From Eonycteris spelaea (taxonomy: Eukaryota > Chordata > Mammalia > Chiroptera > Pteropodidae), in NCBI GenBank assembly GCA_003508835.1, contig PUFA01000034.1, forward strand, positions 4,924,501 to 4,988,500: 64,000 nt of DNA, in the 5' to 3' direction. A model generated the notes under the pieces. It did no database searches, had not been told where the DNA came from, and was given only the letters and a program-made list of their open reading frames with translations. Made by a program: the position numbers and the translations under genes. The stretch's first letter is position 1, and each line of letters opens with the position of its first letter. Of the stretch, positions 10,056 to 22,574 are shown piece after piece.

Positions 10056-12195
10056 TTAGAACTTTTTCCAGAAGGTGAGTTTCATACCTTCTGTTGTAAT
10101 ATCCAGTATTCAGCCTATGCACATTTGAGGCATCAGCAAGCAGGGGTTCCCCATAAATTAGAAAAATAGTTGGAAATAGATGTTTTTTTAAGTTTTTGGG
10201 TTTGTATTTTGTTAAATTTCTTATACTTGTTTTATTGCTTTGTCTGTTTTCATTTTGATTGATATGTATGGGGAAGGCATAGTAAATTTTTCAGTCCTTA
10301 AACTCTCTAAAGAACCAGAGGTCTAAACATCTAACCTTGCGTGTACCAGCACATTGGCTTGGCAGAAGCAAATTCTTGGGACTCACATATCAGTGATAAC
10401 TGTTAACATTTGTTCCCTTGGCCTTGAAGATATCTCTGAAAGATAGGACCACACATGGAACAAAACTAATGATGTAGTCTTTATCTCAACCATTTCTTGG
10501 CTTTGGTGCTGCTGAGGGCAGTGGGAGGTTAAGTGAAAGGGGTGGATATGAAGAGTTGATGCTAATGACGTTTGACTCACATGGCCTTGCAGCTCTGCGC
10601 AGAGACTGGTCAAGTCCCTAACCTAGCTCATCCTGGCAGGCAGACACCATAGATAACTCAGAATTCTTTCTCATTGGAGCCAACTCTGGACTGGTGGTCT
10701 GGAGAGAAATTCTGTATTGAATTACCAAGTCGTTCCAATAGAATGGTTTCCAACAGTAATTAAGACTGTTGGAATGCCCATTTCTTAACAAACAGTACCA
10801 AATTCTGGATTTTTCCAAAAAAGGGAAATTAGAGCCTAGCTCCCTTGCTCACATTCCTCTTTCTCAGAGTGTGGATAGATCTGTTTGCAAGAAAGTAAAG
10901 TTTGTCCTTATGTCCATGAAGGATGCCTCCATGTTTTCTTGTTTTCTGCTACCACAAGCCTCATACAGTACTCAGGAATGTAATGGGGATAACTGAGACA
11001 CTGAGAAGTTGACAACTATTGATAAGAGGGTCTCTTTAGCTCAATACATAATATGGCCTCTTGGCTTTGTGGTTCAGTGATGGCTACATATATTAAAGTT
11101 TCATGAATCTGAATCAAACTCTTTTGAATAGTTATCTCAATTGATAGAGTGAAAAGACAATGTTAGCTGCTGGACTAAGATATTTGGCACTATTCCTCAT
11201 CAAAGGAAGAAAGAACTTTCTATTTAGGACAAGGATGAGGTAATGGCAGTTATTTGCAATGAGAGGATCCATTCTTAATTGTTAGCGTATGGCTGGAAAC
11301 ATTCTGAGGTGTTGGCTTGGTCTGATAATGCCTTAAAAACCCTTGATGAGAGCCTAGAAAGTTATATCAAAGGAGAGGTAATGTATGATTTTTAAAAATT
11401 GCCCAGAATCCTTTCTTCTTGGGTTTATAATTTTTTGCTTTTCACAACTCTAAGATGTTTAATGGTAGCAACTAGATATACCTTATAGCAATAAGGACCA
11501 GATGGGGCCTGGTAAAGTGAGCTGGGAACACATGTGTTTGTGAAGCTGCTACTAACATCGTAAGCCATTTCTTTTGGCTCGAAAAGAGAGAACCACACTT
11601 ACTATGCTTTTGAGCCAATTCTCGCATTAAGTAATTTTTTGAAGACACTGGATCCTCATTATTTTTCTCTTTTTACTAGATAAGCTCCAAATGAACATCT
11701 TGTCTAGATCCTTAAAAGTCAGAAATACTTTTATCATATAGCTCATTTAAATGTTTCTCTAAGGTTTGAGTTTTCCTATTCCCAGGATAAAATAACCACT
11801 CGAGTTAAAAGTTTCTGTCACCGACATTGACATTTCTCTCTCTCTTTTCATGTTCTGTTGGCCCTGTTTAAGAGAGAAGTACTGGGGATTAACTGCAATG
11901 ATCATGTAAAGGTAGAAATGCCACTTTAACAAGAAGCATTAACGAGTGCTTATAAGCTGTATGGTTACTTGCAAATGCCTGCACAAGCATTACATCATGG
12001 GAGAGGGAAGGAAAACTTGAAATCTTGGTAGATTATGCAAATCGAGAGTTTATCCATAACACTTCTGACCTCAGAGTCCATCCGTAGACCAAGTTTCACT
12101 TAGGGGATACATCCTGACTTGCGTTAAAGTGGGGAGGGACTGCCAGTGCCTCTACATCATTGATGATTCATAAAGAACAAAGAAGAAAGGTCAGG
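10056..12195. other. No gene seen; unclassified, possibly old LTR-element debris
   Basis: Only short frames (76 codons or fewer). The 11,100-11,560 part ('cccttgatgagagcctagaa') has the flavour of a decayed MaLR/ERVL interior, but I cannot support a family. A perfect hairpin is at 10748-10774. Confidence 0.3.
10748..10774. repeat. Inverted repeat, 10-bp arms, 7-nt loop
   Basis: ttccaacagt and actgttggaa are perfect reverse complements around aattaag. Isolated; no terminator or transposon context is visible. Confidence 0.85.
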
Positions 12196-12199
12196 AGAC

Positions 12200-12320
12200 A
12201 ATTTGGCAACATGGGCTTTGGTGTTGCGTACTCAGGCTCGATTCCAGGCTGGATCTCTTCACAGCTGTGTGACTTCAACACTTTGCTTAACTTCTCTGAT
12301 TCTCCCTTTCTTCAGAGAAG
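12200..12320 (+). mobile_element. MIR SINE, 5' part
   Basis: 'ggctcgattccaggctggat' and 'cacagctgtgtgacttcaac' match MIR. The 3' half appears ~100 bp later (12420), so the element is either interrupted by 12321-12419 or there are two partial copies. Confidence 0.6.
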
Positions 12321-12419
12321 AGAGCAGGATGACAGAGGGCTCACCGGTGCTGGCTCTAGAACCCACTGGCCTTCCTTCAAAGCCTGGCAAACTGTGGCGC
12401 CTTGTGCGCATTGCTTCAT

Positions 12420-12570
12420 CGAGATTTCCTGGACCTCAGTTTCTTCATCTATAACATAGGATTAACAATAATGCTTATTTCCTAAGGCCTGTGTGAGAAT
12501 TGTGTTCATTAATCAAATACTGTTTATAACTGCCCAACACAGCGCTCGACCCTCAATTCCTTACGCTGTT
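12420..12570 (+). mobile_element. MIR SINE, 3' part
   Basis: 'cctcagtttcttcatctata' and 'gcccaacacagcgctcgacc' match the MIR 3' half in the same orientation as 12200-12320. The ~100 bp between is GC-rich and unassigned. Confidence 0.6.
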
Positions 12571-15500
12571 TAACAAACAGCTCTAACTTACTTCAATGCC
12601 TCTTGACCTATTATTTTATTTACTTTATATGATTCCTCCTCTATTTTCTTCTCGATTTTTATAGCTTTAAACAAGTCTTTCCAAATCAATTTGTTGCTGA
12701 TGCATTGTTGCGGATTATTATTATTTTTCTTTTTTCCCAGTACACAGGTCACTTGCTCACTAAAGCAAATAGCTCTGCCTTCCACTACCTCTCTTGGTGG
12801 GGACAATAATTCATGTGACACTGCAGGGCTGATTCTCAAGTTTCTTCTGAGATAAATATTCTTTGTGTTATGGTTTATAGTGTAAAAAACAGGTGTCCCC
12901 CCCCCCCCCACCTGTTTCCCCTGCCTTCTTGTAGTTATATATAATTTAATCTGCCCATGACTACATCATGCTAAAACTGTCACATGAAATCAACACAAAC
13001 CGCATGTTTGAATATACATTTTTCAGACAATGGCAACCCTCGCTTTGGCTAGATGAGTGAGTCAAGTTGTTTTTTTTTCTGGTTTCGTAGTACCACCACC
13101 ATGGAGAATGCAAGTGTCCTGAGTTTATTCCTTAGTTATGAGACTATAAATCCAATAGAAAAAGGGGAACAGAGAAGGATATCCTAAAAGAGGAGAGATT
13201 TATTAAGATAAAAGTACAATTAATTCATTTTAAACATCCAAAACAGAGAAAACAGTCATGCAAATAATTAGATCACAGAGTGACTTATTGATACCCTTTG
13301 ATATCAGGGACTGAAGGTTTTCTTTCAATTATCTTAAAAGTGGCTCCCTAATAAGTCAGGTAAGCAGGTGGATAAACATACCCACTCACTGTTTCTTCTG
13401 TAATTCCTGAAAGAGTGGTTGGAGATACAATAATATGATTCATTTTGACTGAAATCTGACATTACTAATATTACAGAACAGACTAACTCTGCCACATTGA
13501 GGTACAGCAGTTCTACCAGTGCAAGACTGTAGTTACAATAATCTTTCTCTTGTCAACAGTCTTGTTTCGTTTATTCTGCACCACCTGGTGTGAGCCATGT
13601 GTCCAAATGCTCTACTAGCATGAGAAGCTCTGCTATTTTCTTATATCATAAAATATCACCCCCAAATCCCAGTGGATCTGTGGTTTGTAAAATTCTTTGC
13701 AAAGGCAGCAAATGGTTCATATTTAAAAACTGTTCTTTTTGTGAGATTCTTCTGAAAATCCAAAGATCTCTGCCAAAACGAAGTCATTTGAGACTCAGCA
13801 GATACGCACATACATTGAGTGAAGCATTTAGATCTCGTTTTAAGAGTATTCACACATTCCAGAGGTAATTAAAAGATAAATGAGTATAAAGTCTTTAGTA
13901 ATATATATTGATTTTTGTAAACAGATCCTTAAAGTAATGGAGAGGAAGATGGCTTATTTTCTTACAGCACATTTAGAGTCATTCCAGTGCAGGCAGGAAG
14001 AAATGATATGTTTGCTATTTCGCTGACTTGACTGGATCTAATTAGGTATTGATTCTCAATTCTGCATAAAGTAGAGAATGAGAGAACTCAAAGGAAGATA
14101 AGGGGTGAGGGCTCAAGCTTTCTTCAGCTTCCCTACAATGAGTTTTTGAATTCTAATAAGAAATTAGTGAATAGCCATTTCTTAAAGAAATTAGGCAGAA
14201 GTTATATAGCAATGTCCATGAATACAATATAAACTCACAAACTTGTCAGTTTAAATTCATGAGCCATCTGAAGAATAATATATTTCAACACGTTGCCAAT
14301 TATTTGCTTCTAGATATAGCCACTAAATCAAATTTAGAATATTGTAGTTCTAAAGGAGTACATTTTGAATAGACTTATTTAGAATTAGAGTATTGATTAT
14401 TTATATATTAAACATTTGAAAGCAATGTGCTTTCCAAGAGATTTAAAAATATTATCCCCCTATATGGTTTGCATCATAAAGTTACTTAGCAAAATTCTTC
14501 CTTACCTATAGGGCATAAGAGACACCAGGCTAAGTACAATGTATTATTAATCAAAATTTCTAATTATTTGTAGGTCAAATAAATGAGGTTTTGCTATATT
14601 GAAAATGACTTTAAGCCATTATTTTACTTTCTCTAAGACCATGTAATTGCTCTGCTTTGGAGTCGAAGAAGATATAATTCTCACAGTAAAAATGAAAAAA
14701 AAAATTAAGAGAAAAATATATACCCAACATTCTGCATTCTGTCTGCACAGCTTCCAACAATGTCATTAAAAACTACTTACATAAAGATATGGTAAAGCCT
14801 GGGATGAAAGAATGTGACAACATTTTCCTAGCCCTGATCTAAATCTGCATCTTATTTGAAGAAGAAATAAAAACCCAAAGGAGGCTCAAATGTTGTTCCA
14901 AAAATAGGCTGCATCTTTTTGTATGTATTTTGAAGAATGTCTTGTTTCATAAAGAAAATCCAATACTGGAGTGGTACTTCCTGTACATTAAACTATATTT
15001 TAGATGGCACCATGGTTTCTTCATCAAGAAATGGACCTCAGATACGGAGCTTCAGTTTCCCTAGAAATACAGTTGAAAAAGGAAAGTCTTTGCCTAACAG
15101 AGAAATTCTGAAGAGAAATGAGAAGGTCTGTGGATGTGTTTTTAATTTCCTGGAGGAAAAGAATGTTCATCTGAAATCGATTTTATGGATGCTTTTTAAG
15201 AGCTAGTAGATGCAGTCAATTCTATTTGACCTGTAAAACTGGCATTGGGCCTACCCACACTTACCTGGGCCATTCTTCTTTTTAGACTTTCAGCCACACT
15301 AGGCTAACCAGACATGAACATCAGCCTACAGAAAACTCACCTAGACTCCCTAAGGAATTAATAGAATCAGTGTCTTCAAGTTTTCCACTAGATTTGCAGA
15401 GACCATCCAATTTGTCTGAAGAGAATAACAATATCTGATGATTTGGAATTGTAATAAGTCCTGCTCATCACAGAAAAATTAGAAAGTGAAATATAAGTTG

Positions 15501-15689
15501 GAAAAAGTTCTAATATTCTGCCACGTAGTGACTCAATTAATAGGAACCTATCTCCCATTATACACATATGGAAATGCTGGGTAAATCATAACAAAAAGAA
15601 TGTGCAAATCCCATCTCAAGGGAAAAACAGTAGCTCAGTGTTCCGCAGATGAAGAGGGAAGGCAAAATCAGGATGGTAGAAAGAAAGGA
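12571..15689. other. No gene seen; unique AT-rich DNA with POU/homeobox-like motif
   Basis: Longest frame is 107 codons (12588-12911, minus) and contains low-complexity runs. No repeat family is recognised with confidence. At 13258-13271 atgcaaataattag joins an octamer to a TAAT core. The 13,870-14,060 part is similarly rich in such motifs. Confidence 0.35.
12897..12909 (+). repeat. C13 homopolymer
   Basis: Thirteen Cs directly before acctgtttcccc; likely slippage-prone. Confidence 0.9.
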
Positions 15690-15775
15690 GGTGTAGTATG
15701 ATGGTTAGGGACACAGACTCTGGGCCAGAAAACCTGGGTCCAAATCCTGACTGCCATTTGCTGGCTCACTTTATT
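15690..15775 (+). mobile_element. MIR SINE, 5' part
   Basis: 'atggttagggacacagactc' and 'cctgggtccaaatcctgact' are characteristic of the tRNA-derived head of MIR. It stops abruptly at a simple-repeat tract. Confidence 0.65.
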
Positions 15776-15835
15776 CTTCTTCTTCTTTTCTTTTTGTTGT
15801 TGTTGTTATTATTAAGAACAATAACAATAACAACT
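15776..15835. repeat. Simple repeat (TTC/TTG) with inverted (AAC) arm
   Basis: ttcttcttctt runs into gttgttgttgttatt, followed by its near reverse complement aataacaataacaac. The palindrome probably arose from low-complexity sequence. Confidence 0.7.
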
Positions 15836-15839
15836 GCAA

Positions 15840-16735
15840 ATAAAACCTCAAAATGACTATCATTGGTCAAATTATATATCATAATGGATGTTGGAAAATA
15901 TTTAGAAATGAACATAAATGTAAACACCACATATCAAATCAAGAAGGATACAAAGTGCTATGTAGGCAGAAAATTATGTCTCCAATCAATTAATGATCTA
16001 AAATTCAAGTCAAAAAATAACTGAACAAAACTATGGGAAAAATAAAAATATTAAAAATAAGAGCAAAAATTAATAAAATGGAAACAAAGAAATAGTAGAG
16101 AGAATCAACAAAGCTTACAGTGAGGCATTAAAAAATGGATAAAACATACAAATCTGCAAGATTCATCTAAAAAAAGGATAGAATATTAATAATGCAAGGA
16201 GCATTACAATGTATATTAGAAATGTTTTAATATTATGAGTGTATACTAAAGAACTCTATGCCAAAACATTTGGAATTTGGAAGGAATCGATAACTTTCTA
16301 AAAATATATTAAAACACATATTGCCACAAGTGATTTAGGAGAACACAGAAAATCAAATAGTCTCATAACCCTTTAAAAATCAAATTAGTAGTCAAGACAA
16401 CATAAAGCCTTCCTCTTAAAAAATGCACACACACAAACTACAGTGACAAATAAAAGGAACACGAACCCTGGACAGTAAACCAACTTACAGCAGATAGTCA
16501 AGGAATAAGCAATTCACATCTTTTTACGATGCTATTATGACTTTGAACCTGGCAGTATAAAAAGAGAATTATAGGCCAATCTCACTACTGAATGTACATA
16601 CAAATGCCTAAGCAAAATCTGACCAGTTTGAATTCTGGATGATATAAAATAAATAACATACCCAGATCGGAGCGGGTATGCAAGAATGGTTTGGCATTAG
16701 GAAACCTACAAGAGTAATTCACCACGTGTTAGGGT
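15840..16735 (+). pseudogene. Decayed L1 ORF2 fragment (endonuclease/RT region)
   Basis: A-rich + strand sequence that tracks L1 ORF2: an 'atggaaacaaagaaatagta' stretch, 'actaaagaactctatgcc', 'ttataggccaatctcact', 'atgcaagaatggtttggcat' and 'agagtaattcaccacgtg'. These correspond to the segment leading into and through the reverse-transcriptase core. All reading frames are broken. A MIR lies just upstream. Confidence 0.6.
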
Positions 16736-17629
16736 ACTTTTGAATTCAAGTAAGAGAGAAGCACAAAAAGTTAATACTAATTATTCCACAAAAGAAGAAG
16801 TCTGATGACTTCTGGAGCGTCACCGTGTTATCAAGGAACCAGGTTCCACCTCACTTTACCTCTCTGCAATGCTGGTATGTGGATGATTCCCTGTGTAGTT
16901 GCAAGATGGTAGTAGAAATATTTAAACTGTTCCAAAAAAAAAAAAAATGGTAGGGGGAGGATGAGTCTCTGCCGTGTTCTTTTCCAGTCTCCCAAGCAAA
17001 ATATACTTAATGTATCATTGACCAGGGTCATGTCACTTGTGCATATTTAAATCAACCACTGAGAGAGAAAATAGAATTGCTATACTTTGTTTAAGACTAA
17101 AATTCATCCTAGGAGCTGGGGAGCCTCCAGCCTATGAACTATATGACCTCCCTTAATGTTATCAAAATCGATGATCTTTTAGGAAGGTAGTCCTGGAATA
17201 ATGGTTTGGGTACAGCTTGCAGTGTTGGCACATAAAAAGGAAAATGTAAAATCGATTTAATAGTTATAGTAAAAATAATGAATGAAATTTCAATATCAAG
17301 TCCTGAGTTAAAGCAACTCCTATGAAAACCACTTCTAAAATTGAGAAAGGGAAAGAGAACTTACAGGGTAGGGTCAATTCTCCAAAACCCCAAATATCTT
17401 AAAACATGTTATTTTACCTTCAGGAACTAATCAAGGGTGCCAGCCAGTTCTTCTCACCTGTATTTAATATTCCAATGGGTATCCTCATCAGATACCTGAA
17501 ATAAAATGAAAAGAACCTGAAATGAAATGTAAAGATTGGCTGGAAAAAGACAAATATTTTTTTTTTGGTAGTATTATGATCATCTGCATGAAAAGTGTTA
17601 GGGAACATATTGCCAAATTAATAACATAA
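16736..17629. other. No gene seen; unclassified
   Basis: Follows the L1 ORF2 debris. An A13 run sits at about 16935. No repeat or coding assignment is possible by eye. Confidence 0.3.
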
Positions 17630-17840
17630 ACTTGCTTAAAGGATTTCTGGATACAATACACATGTGCAGAGCAAATATATGTTCCTTAGTTACATAGCTA
17701 AATTAAAAATGTAAATAAAATATAAAAAGATCTCATTTGCAACAAAAGCAGTGAGGTATATAGCAACAAATCCTTATTAATCCTCATAAAGAAAATTATA
17801 GAACTTTGTTGTTGAAATTAAAAGTCCTGTTTTCTCAAAT
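17630..17840 (+). mobile_element. Possible L1 ORF2 fragment, RT/C-terminal part
   Basis: The 'ggatttctggatacaataca' stretch, then 'aaaaagatctcatttgcaac' and 'tataatagcaac'-like text, recalls the L1 region around the ...GYKIN... and IATKR segments. Highly diverged. It may be the continuation of the 15840-16735 copy. Confidence 0.4.
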
Positions 17841-18305
17841 TCTTAGATAAAAAGGGAATAAGTATACTAATTTATAATTTTTATAATTTTGCAATATATA
17901 AAAATTATTTAACATTCTTTGCATAACAATCACTCAAATAGAAAAGATTTTAAATACATTTTCATAGAAATATTTTGTTATTTTAAGAACTTACAAAATA
18001 GCTCCTAAGAGACCTGGAGTTCCTCAGAGCAATTTGAAAACCACAGGATGGCATTTATAGCTTTCGGCTAATCTAAACCAAATCTAACACTGCTTTTCTG
18101 ATCTAAACCAAAGCTGGACCATTCTCTTGGCTATGAATTTTCTCAAAACTTACGTATACACTGTGCCCCATTACGACTTGTCGACTTATGTTTTTCATCT
18201 TTTTGGTTGTACATTTGAAAGAATGTTTTGTTTCCCCCAAAAAGAACAAATTCTCCAAGTTTATAGATTATCCTTTCTCTTCCTTTTCTATCCCATACAA
18301 CATCT
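17841..18305. other. No gene seen; AT-rich
   Basis: Very A/T-rich to 18000, then unique-looking sequence with a 70-codon frame lacking homology. Confidence 0.35.
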
Positions 18306-18309
18306 GGTA

Positions 18310-19505
18310 TCCATTTATCTATTACAGAAATATTTTTGAGTGACTACTCTGGGTTAGTCACTACTCAGTGACTACTCTACTCCAAGTCAATGGGATAAAT
18401 CAACACATAAAATCTACAAAATCCTCCACCCTCATAAAGATTGCATGTTAGTAAGGGAAACAAATATTGAACGGCAAACCTAGGAAATTAATTAGCTAGT
18501 TATCGTGGCAGAGATTCCCAGCTATCCACCAGAATTGTATTTCCTGTCTTCCTGGGCAGCAGACTATATTTCCCAGGTGCCCTTGCCATTAGTTGTGCTC
18601 ATATGTCTTAATTTCTTGTTAATGGGTTAGAAAGGATGTATGCCATTTCCTGGCCTGTGCCTTTTCCAGATCCAAGTATTAGTTGCAAAGAGAAAGATAA
18701 ACAAGCAAACAAACCAAAAAAATAGGGCAAGGTAAAGGCATTGGAGGCCAAGGTGTGGGGTAGTTGCAATTTTAATTAGGGTGGGTAGGGACGTCCTCAT
18801 TGAGAAGTGGATATTTCAAAAAGTCTTGAAAGAATGAAGGAATTATCCAAGCAGCTCTCTGGGGAAGAATAGTGCCAATTCCGGCATGATGGCTGCAAAG
18901 TAGCAGTGTGCCTGGCAAGGTCAAGTCCTACCCACAAGAATGTCAGTGCTCAAGTGTTTATTCTAAATAAAAACAAAGCCAGCGGAGGGTTTTGAACAGA
19001 GAGTTTAGGATTCTGCTGCTCTGATGAGAATTGCTATAAGGGTAGACAGAGGAAGACTAGTTGGGAGGTAATCACAGTAAACCAGATGAGAGTCGATAGT
19101 GACTCAGTGGTGAAGGGGGTACTAAACGACCAGATTTGGCATATATTTTGAAATCAGGGCCAATGGTATTTGTTAAAAATTGGGTATGGACAGAAAGGAG
19201 AGGTGAGATTGATTTCAAGGTTTTTGGCCTGAGCAACCAAAAGGTCTGACTGCTCCATCAAACTGAGATAAGGGAGTAAAAAAGAGTTGATGGAGAGGAA
19301 GTCTTTTATGGAATGGTTAGACCTGACTGGTCTGTTAGTTTTATATTAGTGTTGGACCATATGCAATTGCTGACATTCAATCATGTATTACTGTAAAAAT
19401 GGTGATTTTGTATCATCCAACCTAATATGAGTCTGGAGTTTAAAAGGAAGGTCTGGAAATCATCAGCATAAAGGTAGTATTTCAAGCATTGCGGCTAGAT
19501 CAGAT
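18310..19505 (-). mobile_element. L2 LINE, antisense, distal part
   Basis: Purine-rich + strand text matching the L2 reverse complement: the 'agaaatatttttgagtgac' tail, a 'gagaagtggatatttcaa' stretch, 'ggtttttggcctgagcaac' and 'gaaatcatcagcataaaggt'. It resumes at 20031 after an inserted ~0.5 kb segment, so the whole element spans about 2.5 kb. Confidence 0.65.
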
Positions 19506-20030
19506 CACTGTATTGGTTGCAGTCCAATCAGGAACCAGAAACCACATCAGTTATCTTAACTAAAGGATATAATGCAAAATGATGTAAACCAGGTATTAGA
19601 GACCTGAAAAGGCAATAAGAAGATGCCACTTGAGGAAGCAGTTACCATTCTTTGGCTGGGGAAAAAGGGGAATTGGTTTGGATTAATAAAATGTAATGGC
19701 TTAGAAGAGAGGCCGTAGGGCTCAGACCTCTGAGGATTTTGCATCACTTGCTTAGTGTTTCAAAGAGAACTGATTCTGGTAATATAGGAGAGAAAACTCT
19801 ACAAACTCAGGCAAGTTGTTTCTACTGCAATCAGATGTCTCTTCTAGGATGATGAACCATTGCCATTGAAATTCCTTGTCTGTCTTCCAGTCTTCTGGTT
19901 TACCTCTTGCATCCCCTATTGGCAGACAAAGGAGAATTGATTTGCAGAATCCTAAACTCAGTATCACAAAAGTCCAGTGAAAAAGAGATTGAAAGTGAGA
20001 CCCAGGAACTAAATAACCAGCACAGTCACC
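19506..20030. mobile_element. Insertion in L2: interspersed repeat with 'cagaaaccac' head
   Basis: L2 sequence is colinear on both sides, so this ~525-bp block is an insertion. It opens with 'gtccaatcaggaaccagaaa', a motif shared with 27460-27760. Possibly an old L1 3' end; the family is not certain. Minus-strand frames (19556-20057) have no homology that I recognise. Confidence 0.45.
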
Positions 20031-20790
20031 AAACAGTGAGTATAGAGAGTGCCTCAACTCTGGAACACTCTATGTGATGGTCCAGGAGGATCAGAACATA
20101 GAAGAAAGAATTGGTGAGGAAGAAGGAAACTGACAAATATGCATCCTTGACATCTCAGTAAATAAGGTGCTTCAGAGAAGACCTGTTCATCAACTGTGTA
20201 AAATGTAAAGGATCAAGTAGATTGTAAACTGAGAACCAGTTCTGGATTTAATATTATAAAGTCATCGGTGATCTTGACAAAAGGGTTTTGATGGAGTTGT
20301 GAGAACAAAAAGAAGGAACTGGAGGAGAAAAATTAGATACTAAAGCATGCACAATACACTGGGGACGGGGTTGCAGCAAAAGGAAGTCAAGAAATGGGGT
20401 GATATTTAGAAAGAGACGTCAAGGATTTCGTCTTAATGATGGATGGGACGGCAGCGTGTTTGTATACAAATGGAATGATGCATTCGAAAGGAAAACATGG
20501 ATATCACAGGGAAGTAAGGGAACAATTTCTGGAACAGCACTCGGGATGGAAAGAAGGACCGGGGTCGGGAGCACAAGCGGAGGGATTTGCTCTAAGGAGC
20601 ACCCTGAGCAGTTCATCTAACAACAGCGGAGCACTGAGGCTGCCAGCAATCCAGTGCGGTGGGGTCTGTCGACTTTCTCTCCTGGATTGCTTAAATGATG
20701 CTTCAGTTTTTCATGTCATCAGCTGAGAGTAAAGATGGCGAGAACACACGCAGTAGTGAAGAGAGCAATAGAGCCACTGGACAAGGGCAG
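20031..20790 (-). mobile_element. L2 LINE, antisense, proximal part
   Basis: Continues the antisense L2: 'tgtaaaggatcaagtagatt', 'tcatcggtgatcttgacaaa' and 'gagttgtgagaac' follow the L2 order. Three overlapping short frames at 20399-20726 are L2 debris. Confidence 0.55.
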
Positions 20791-20794
20791 GGGT

Positions 20795-20900
20795 TAGTCT
20801 AACCTAATGCTTAGAGCCTCGATGTCTTCAGCTGAAAACAAAACAGAATTATGTAATAATGCCTGTGTGAAATAGTGCAATTAAAACTCTTGGAAAATGA
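20795..20900 (+). mobile_element. Possible MIR 3' part
   Basis: 'gatgtcttcagctgaaaac', 'gtaataatgcctgtgtgaaa' and 'gtgcaattaaaactc' loosely match the MIR 3' half. The ~220 bp that follows has nothing I can name. Confidence 0.4.
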
Positions 20901-21119
20901 AAATCATAATATAGATCTCAAATACTATTTAATGATGAAATCTATCCAAAACAAAACCAAAAACTTTCTTAGTAAAAAATAGCCATGCATACATACAACT
21001 TGAAATTTTCCTAAAAATATAACATGAAAAATCATTTCTCACTTTCTAATGGACATGCATTTGAAACTGGTCTATTTTACATACATTCTCTAGGAACATT
21101 CAGGTTAAAAATAAATCAT

Positions 21120-21235
21120 TAAGTTGAAAATTCCTTGGAGTCAGGGTATCTTGTTAAGCCTTCAGTACTAAATGACAGCACCTTACGAACCTCACATAGA
21201 GCAGGAGTTCAGTAGATATTTTAGAGAAAATTAAT
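21120..21235 (+). mobile_element. L2 3' end
   Basis: 'ttccttggagtcagggtatc' and 'gagttcagtagatatttt' match the L2 tail (chronic 'ctcagtaaatatttg' end). Confidence 0.5.
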
Positions 21236-21264
21236 ATAGCAATGCTAGTCTGTCAAATAGTATT

Positions 21265-21350
21265 TATGAGAGAGGTATAGAGGAAGAGAGAAGAAAATAG
21301 AGTCGAGGGAAAAGAGAGGGAGGAAGAGAGGGAGCAAGAGAGAGAGAGAT
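21265..21350 (+). repeat. Purine-rich (GA-type) low-complexity tract
   Basis: Almost unbroken A/G sequence with short gagaga runs at its 3' end. Confidence 0.85.
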
Positions 21351-21965
21351 TGAGAATGGATCAGATAAAGCTACATCTAGGTATTATTGACACTTCTTTG
21401 CTGATGTAATAAAATATTATCCTTGTCTCCCTGAAGTTGTTTCTAATTCTAGTAATGAGTGTCTGACAACTAAATATATAGGTACACTCTCTTCTTTGAG
21501 CCATCATCGAGTTAAAATTATGGGCACGCAGGCAATCCTTAATAATTACTGGTGGGATAAATTAATACTTCAGGTTTAATTTTCTCATTTAGAACTTCCT
21601 CATGAACAGGACAGATTCTTTGAACATCTAGATCTTAGATGAGATGCTGAAAGAAGTGGCAGCTGAGGTTAATGGACAAATAATAGTTTCTGTTCAAGAA
21701 CTAATATGGGAAGACAGCATGATTATTTTTATGTTTGGACCATGTTAATGCTGTCATTTCTTTTAATTGAGAATAAGCCATATGTGAATTACATGCTCAG
21801 TTTTGAGGCAAAGGGATTTTCACATTTGGTTCATAATTCTTAATATTTATTTTGTTAGATGTCCCAGACTATCACTGTATCATATCATTCTCTAGAAAAA
21901 ATAGTAAGTTTTTCTTCTGGTGATATTGAGAAATAGGATGAAGAAACTGAGAAATTATTTGTTAA
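21351..21965. other. No gene seen; unique-looking
   Basis: No repeat recognised. The 21720-21860 part has spaced TAAT and ATTA cores such as would be expected in a conserved non-coding element, but nothing more can be said by eye. Confidence 0.3.
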
Positions 21966-21969
21966 GTCA

Positions 21970-22345
21970 TTAACAACTTTATCAAAATATAATTTATATG
22001 CCATAAAATTGACCAATTTTAAGTGTACAATTTAATGAATTTTAGTAGATTTACAGAGATGTACAACCAGCATTACAATCAATTTTCAAACATATTTGAA
22101 AGACCCAAATCCCATTTGCAATCAATCCTCATTCCCAGCCCCAGCCCCAGCCCCAGGCAACAACTAAGCTACTCTCTGCCTCTATAGATTTGCTTTTCTA
22201 GACTTTTCATGTCCATGGATCATACACTATTGCAGTCTTTTTTTTTTGTTGTTAAGCTTCTTCACTTAGCATAATGTTTTAGAGGTTCATTCATTCTTTA
22301 GAGGTCTTTAGAGGTTTTCCATATATACTTTAGATTCTTTGGAGG
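21970..22345 (-). mobile_element. L1M 3' end, antisense
   Basis: 'atcaaaatataatttatatg', 'ccataaaattgaccaatttt', 'ccagccccagccccaggcaa' and 'cacttagcataatgttttag' are the antisense L1M 3' signature, as in 120-960. Its end is scrambled by short tagaggtcttt repeats. Confidence 0.8.
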
Positions 22346-22349
22346 TCTT

Positions 22350-22540
22350 TTCACAGACTTTATAGCACTTATTTTATTGTCATTCACACTTTCCAGTGCA
22401 ATTCACAGTCTTCCTGATTGGATGGTGAAGTCCTTGGGGCAGGGACTCTATGTCATTCCTTGCAAACTATCACAATTTAATTCGCTATGTAATTAGCGCT
22501 CAATTAGTGCTTGTTGAGTTAATGAGTGAATGATGGGAAA
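22350..22540 (+). mobile_element. L2 3' end
   Basis: 'ggggcagggactctatgtca' and 'gcgctcaattagtgcttgtt' followed by gagttaatgagtgaatgatg are the L2 tail. Confidence 0.65.
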
Positions 22541-22574
22541 GTCGATTTTCGCCTTCTGGCATTTAGTCCTCATT

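Noticed and set aside
15690..15775. tRNA gene from the gggtccaaatcctgac B-box-like motif
   Set aside because: It is the tRNA-derived head of a MIR; no cloverleaf can be completed.
18336..18380. gtgactactct repeated pair as a regulatory array
   Set aside because: Short slippage-type duplication within an antisense L2 tail.
20399..20726. Three overlapping frames (65-96 codons) as a small gene
   Set aside because: They overlap on both strands within antisense L2 sequence.
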